Origin: Oscillospiraceae bacterium
Lineage (GTDB): Bacteria; Bacillota; Clostridia; Oscillospirales; Ruminococcaceae
NCBI GenBank assembly: GCA_900768675.1
Contig: CAAGDT010000101.1
Location: 1 to 7,837 of the forward strand
Direction: 5' to 3'
Length of the DNA: 7,837 nt
A program made the position numbers and the translations under genes. Below the pieces are notes generated by a model. The model was given only the letters and a program-made list of their open reading frames with translations. It made no database searches and was not told where the DNA came from. Below are positions 5,592 through 7,837 of the stretch, piece by piece; position 1 is the stretch's first letter, and each line of letters begins with the position of its first letter.

Positions 5592-7469
5592 ATGTTACCT
5601 ATTTACGATTGCTTCAGCGAGGATTATAAGTCGCCTTTTGGTGCAGTAGAGCGGGGAACGGAGTGCAGCTTTACTCTTAGATTTCCCGAGGAAACCGTTG
5701 TGGAGGAGCCTGTTCTTGTGGTTTTCCGTCCGGGCTTCAAGGAGCGGTTTGTGCATCTTGACTATAAGGAAAGCAGGGACGGCTACAAGTCTTACAGCTG
5801 CAAATATACTCCCTCGGATACGGGACTGCATCACTACTATTTCTCCCTGCTTATAAACCGCAACCGCCACTATGTCAAGAAAAGCGGCGCAAGCGAGGGC
5901 GTTATCGACAATGGCGACCTTTTCCAGCTTACCGTTTACCGTGAGGGAATGACCACTCCCGAATGGCTTAAGGGCGGTGTTATGTATCAGATTTTCCCCG
6001 ACAGGTTCGCAAAAAGCGGGGAAAGCCACGAAAACGTGCCCTTTGACCGGAAAATACATTCCGACTGGAACGATACTCCCGACTGGAAGCCGGACAGCAG
6101 AGGAACAATCACAAACAGCGACTACTTCGGCGGCGACCTTAAGGGAATTGAGCAGAAGCTGGACTATTTAAGCAACCTTGGCGTTACGGTAATATATCTT
6201 AACCCGATTTTTGAAGCCCACGAGAACCACAGATACTGCACGGCGGACTACTCGAAAATAGACCCGCTTTTGGGAACTGAGGAGGACTTTATAAGCCTTT
6301 GCCGTGCGGCGGACAGGCGGGGTATAAAGATTATTCTTGACGGAGTATTCTCCCACACAGGCGCAGACTCAATCTATTTCAACAAGAACGGCAGATATGG
6401 CGAAAACGAGGGCGCTTTCAGAAATCCAGAGAGCCCATTCAGAGAGTGGTACAGCTTTTCACAGTACCCTAATGTTTATGAGTCATGGTGGGGCATTACC
6501 ACCCTGCCCAACGTAAACGAAAACAACCCCGCTTACACAGAGTATATCTGCGGCGAGGGAGGCATTTTACAGAAGTGGATTGATTTGGGTGCAGCAGGCT
6601 GGCGCCTTGACGTTGCAGACGAGCTGCCCGACCAGTTTATAGATAACCTGAACAAGTCGGTTAAGTCCAAGGGTGAGGACAAGGTTATCTACGGCGAGGT
6701 CTGGGAGGACGCAACCAACAAGGAGAGCTACGGAGTGCGCCGCAGATACCTTATCGGCGGTCAGCTGGACAGCGTTATGAACTACCCCTTCAAGGAGGCA
6801 GTCCTCAATTACGTCAAGAGCGGCGACGCCCGCAGCTTTGTTGACGGTATTATGACAATTGTTGAGCATTACCCCAAGCCCTGCACCGATATTCTTATGA
6901 ACTTCCTTTCAACCCACGACACCGAGCGGGCTATTACAAGGCTTGCTGGGGACGACGTAGGCTGGAACGGCAGGGAATGGCAGGCGGAGAGATACCTTAC
7001 CGACTCACAGTACGTTTACGGTATAGCCCTTATGAAGTGCGCTATGGTGCTCCAGTTCTTCCTTCCCGGTATTCCCTCGATTTATTACGGTGATGAGGCA
7101 GGACAGGAGGGCTACAAGGACCCCTTTAACCGCCGCACATACCCCTGGGGCAGGGAAAACCTTGAGCTTGTTGAGTTTACTAAGGAGCTTGGCAGCATAC
7201 GCCGCAGAGTTAAGGCATTTGCAAGGGGCAATATCCGCTTTATTGAGGTAACGAAGGATTTTGCGATTTTCTCCCGTGAGGACAAGGAAATCGGAGAAAA
7301 GGCAATTGTGCTTATGAACAAGTCGAAAAAGCTGCTTGAAAAGAGTATAAGCGGGCTTTGCGGTGAGGGCAGTACCGAGGTTATCCACGGCGGCGAGGAC
7401 AGCGGAAATATCCGTGTTTCGCCCTTCGGGTACGGGGTAATAAGGGTTACTTACCGGACAGAACAGTAA
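5592..7469 (+). CDS. GH13 alpha-amylase family enzyme (neopullulanase/alpha-glycosidase-like)
   Basis: A 625-residue GH13 retaining alpha-glucan hydrolase. Residues 1 to about 125 form a beta-sandwich N-domain of the CBM34/alpha-amylase-N type. The TIM barrel begins at MYQIFPDRF (131-139) and carries region I DGVFSH (250-255), region II GWRLDVADE with nucleophile D340, region III YGEVWED with acid/base E369, and region IV STHDTE with D443. GIPSIYYGDEAGQEG follows, then a C-terminal beta domain. All three catalytic acids are present. N-domain plus barrel is the layout of neopullulanase, cyclomaltodextrinase and maltogenic amylase relatives. There is no signal peptide, so it should act in the cytoplasm on glycogen or imported maltodextrins, alongside GlgP, which stalls near branches. 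The exact specificity (alpha-1,4, alpha-1,6 or both) cannot be read from sequence. It has no clear promoter of its own, so read-through from glgP is likely. The gene ends before a strong terminator. Confidence 0.95.
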   Translation: MLPIYDCFSEDYKSPFGAVERGTECSFTLRFPEETVVEEPVLVVFRPGFKERFVHLDYKESRDGYKSYSCKYTPSDTGLHHYYFSLLINRNRHYVKKSGASEGVIDNGDLFQLTVYREGMTTPEWLKGGVMYQIFPDRFAKSGESHENVPFDRKIHSDWNDTPDWKPDSRGTITNSDYFGGDLKGIEQKLDYLSNLGVTVIYLNPIFEAHENHRYCTADYSKIDPLLGTEEDFISLCRAADRRGIKIILDGVFSHTGADSIYFNKNGRYGENEGAFRNPESPFREWYSFSQYPNVYESWWGITTLPNVNENNPAYTEYICGEGGILQKWIDLGAAGWRLDVADELPDQFIDNLNKSVKSKGEDKVIYGEVWEDATNKESYGVRRRYLIGGQLDSVMNYPFKEAVLNYVKSGDARSFVDGIMTIVEHYPKPCTDILMNFLSTHDTERAITRLAGDDVGWNGREWQAERYLTDSQYVYGIALMKCAMVLQFFLPGIPSIYYGDEAGQEGYKDPFNRRTYPWGRENLELVEFTKELGSIRRRVKAFARGNIRFIEVTKDFAIFSREDKEIGEKAIVLMNKSKKLLEKSISGLCGEGSTEVIHGGEDSGNIRVSPFGYGVIRVTYRTEQ

Positions 7470-7485
7470 ACTGAATATGAAAAGA

Positions 7486-7519
7486 GGCTGTTGCAGTACA
7501 CGCAGCAGCCCTTTTTGTT
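7486..7519 (+). terminator. Intrinsic terminator after the GH13 gene
   Basis: GGCTGTTGC (7486-7494) pairs with GCAGCAGCC (7502-7510), nine pairs including one G-U, around a 7-base loop. It is followed directly by CTTTTTGTT, and A-rich sequence precedes the stem. It lies 17 bases after the GH13 stop and marks the end of the glgP-GH13 transcript. Confidence 0.9.
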
Positions 7520-7554
7520 ATGCAGAGATTTTTAGACATGAGGAGTTATTGAGC

Positions 7555-7608
7555 CAAGGGGGCTGCCCGCCCCCTTGACCCCCGGGGAGCGCACGGGCGC
7601 TCCACCCC
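7555..7608. repeat. GC-rich double-hairpin element, probable interspersed palindromic repeat
   Basis: Two perfect stems lie in tandem. CAAGGGGG (7555-7562) pairs with CCCCCTTG (7570-7577), and GGAGCGC (7586-7592) pairs with GCGCTCC (7597-7603) around ACGG. GGGG before and CCCC after the second stem can add pairs. The block is far richer in G and C than its surroundings and codes for nothing I can see. It resembles REP-type elements scattered between genes in some Clostridia, but copy number cannot be seen from one window. No transposase is present. It could also add a second transcription barrier behind the terminator. Confidence 0.6.
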
Positions 7609-7657
7609 TTTGAAGCTTGATTACAGCTTTTGCTTGTAATAATAAGGCAGATACACA

Positions 7658-7686
7658 TTCACGGTTTTTGTGCATTTGCTTATACT
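7658..7686 (+). promoter_or_regulatory. Possible promoter for the gene entering at the right end
   Basis: TTCACG (7658-7663) and TATACT (7681-7686) are 17 bases apart, matching the -35 box at 4 of 6 and the -10 box at 5 of 6. An overlapping perfect TATAAT (7686-7691) lacks a good -35 at normal spacing. The stretch lies behind a terminator and before a likely translation start, where a promoter is expected. Between 7604 and 7657 I see only a weak hairpin (TTACA/TGTAA, 7621-7639). Confidence 0.38.
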
Positions 7687-7750
7687 ATAATTCTGCCGAA
7701 AGACGCAGGAAACAAGTCATACTAATAACCGTTTGAACGAAGGAAAAGAT

Positions 7751-7837
7751 TTGCAGAAAGACGGTATCGATATCGAGGAAAAGAAACGCAGGCGTACTGT
7801 ATGTACGTCAAGTTTCTTTGACGACGATAGCGGTGCC
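7751..7837 (+). CDS. Unrecognised protein, N-terminal fragment with TTG start
   Basis: An open frame runs to the window edge. TTG at 7751 has AAGGA (7740-7744) six bases upstream and gives 29 residues beginning MQKDGIDIEEKKRRRTV and ending SSFFDDDSGA. The frame stays open back to 7691, but the only other start there, TTG at 7733, has no Shine-Dalgarno. The peptide is highly charged: an acidic start, a basic EKKRRR patch, then an acidic DDD run. No signal peptide or membrane segment is seen in this part. I do not recognise a family. The call rests on the ribosome binding site, the open frame and a possible promoter upstream; 29 codons is too short to exclude chance. Confidence 0.45.
   Translation, partial: MQKDGIDIEEKKRRRTVCTSSFFDDDSGA

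Overview
The window is most likely the end of a contig from an anaerobic Firmicute of the class Clostridia, perhaps Oscillospiraceae (Ruminococcus- or Eubacterium-like gut or rumen bacteria). The reasons are moderate GC, strong purine-rich Shine-Dalgarno sites, tandem single-RCK TrkA proteins and a cytoplasmic phosphorylase/GH13 pair. The family is inference only, because there is no rRNA or marker gene. The first 19 bases are not biological: they match the 3' end of the Illumina TruSeq universal adapter, so the first gene is cut by a sequencing artefact.

Layout, all genes on the + strand. (1) 20-519: C-terminal part of a YkuE-like calcineurin-fold metallophosphoesterase. (2) 520-687: a leader with an 18-bp hairpin, a long-range closing stem and paired direct repeats. 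It is probably transcribed from a promoter inside the preceding gene, and I do not recognise it as a known riboswitch. (3) 688-2848: a tight three-gene operon with a COG1237-type metallo-beta-lactamase-fold hydrolase and two different TrkA/KtrA-type K+ channel regulatory subunits. No membrane pore gene is present. (4) 2849-3025: end of that operon and a near-consensus sigma-A promoter. (5) 3026-5422: glgP, glycogen/maltodextrin phosphorylase. (6) 5423-5591: two strong palindromes and the ribosome binding site of the next gene. (7) 5592-7469: a cytoplasmic GH13 alpha-amylase/neopullulanase-like enzyme. (8) 7470-7750: a good intrinsic terminator, a GC-rich double-hairpin element that looks like an interspersed palindromic repeat, and a possible promoter. 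(9) 7751 to the end: the probable first 29 codons of an unrecognised gene that starts with TTG.

There are two functional themes. The MBL-trkA-trkA operon, with its structured leader, is probably linked to K+ homeostasis. The glgP and GH13 genes together form an intracellular alpha-glucan breakdown module: the GH13 enzyme cuts or debranches oligosaccharides, and the phosphorylase releases glucose-1-phosphate from the non-reducing ends. I found no mobile element, CRISPR array, tRNA or rRNA. The least explained part is the leader at 520-687, followed by the palindromes around the GH13 gene.
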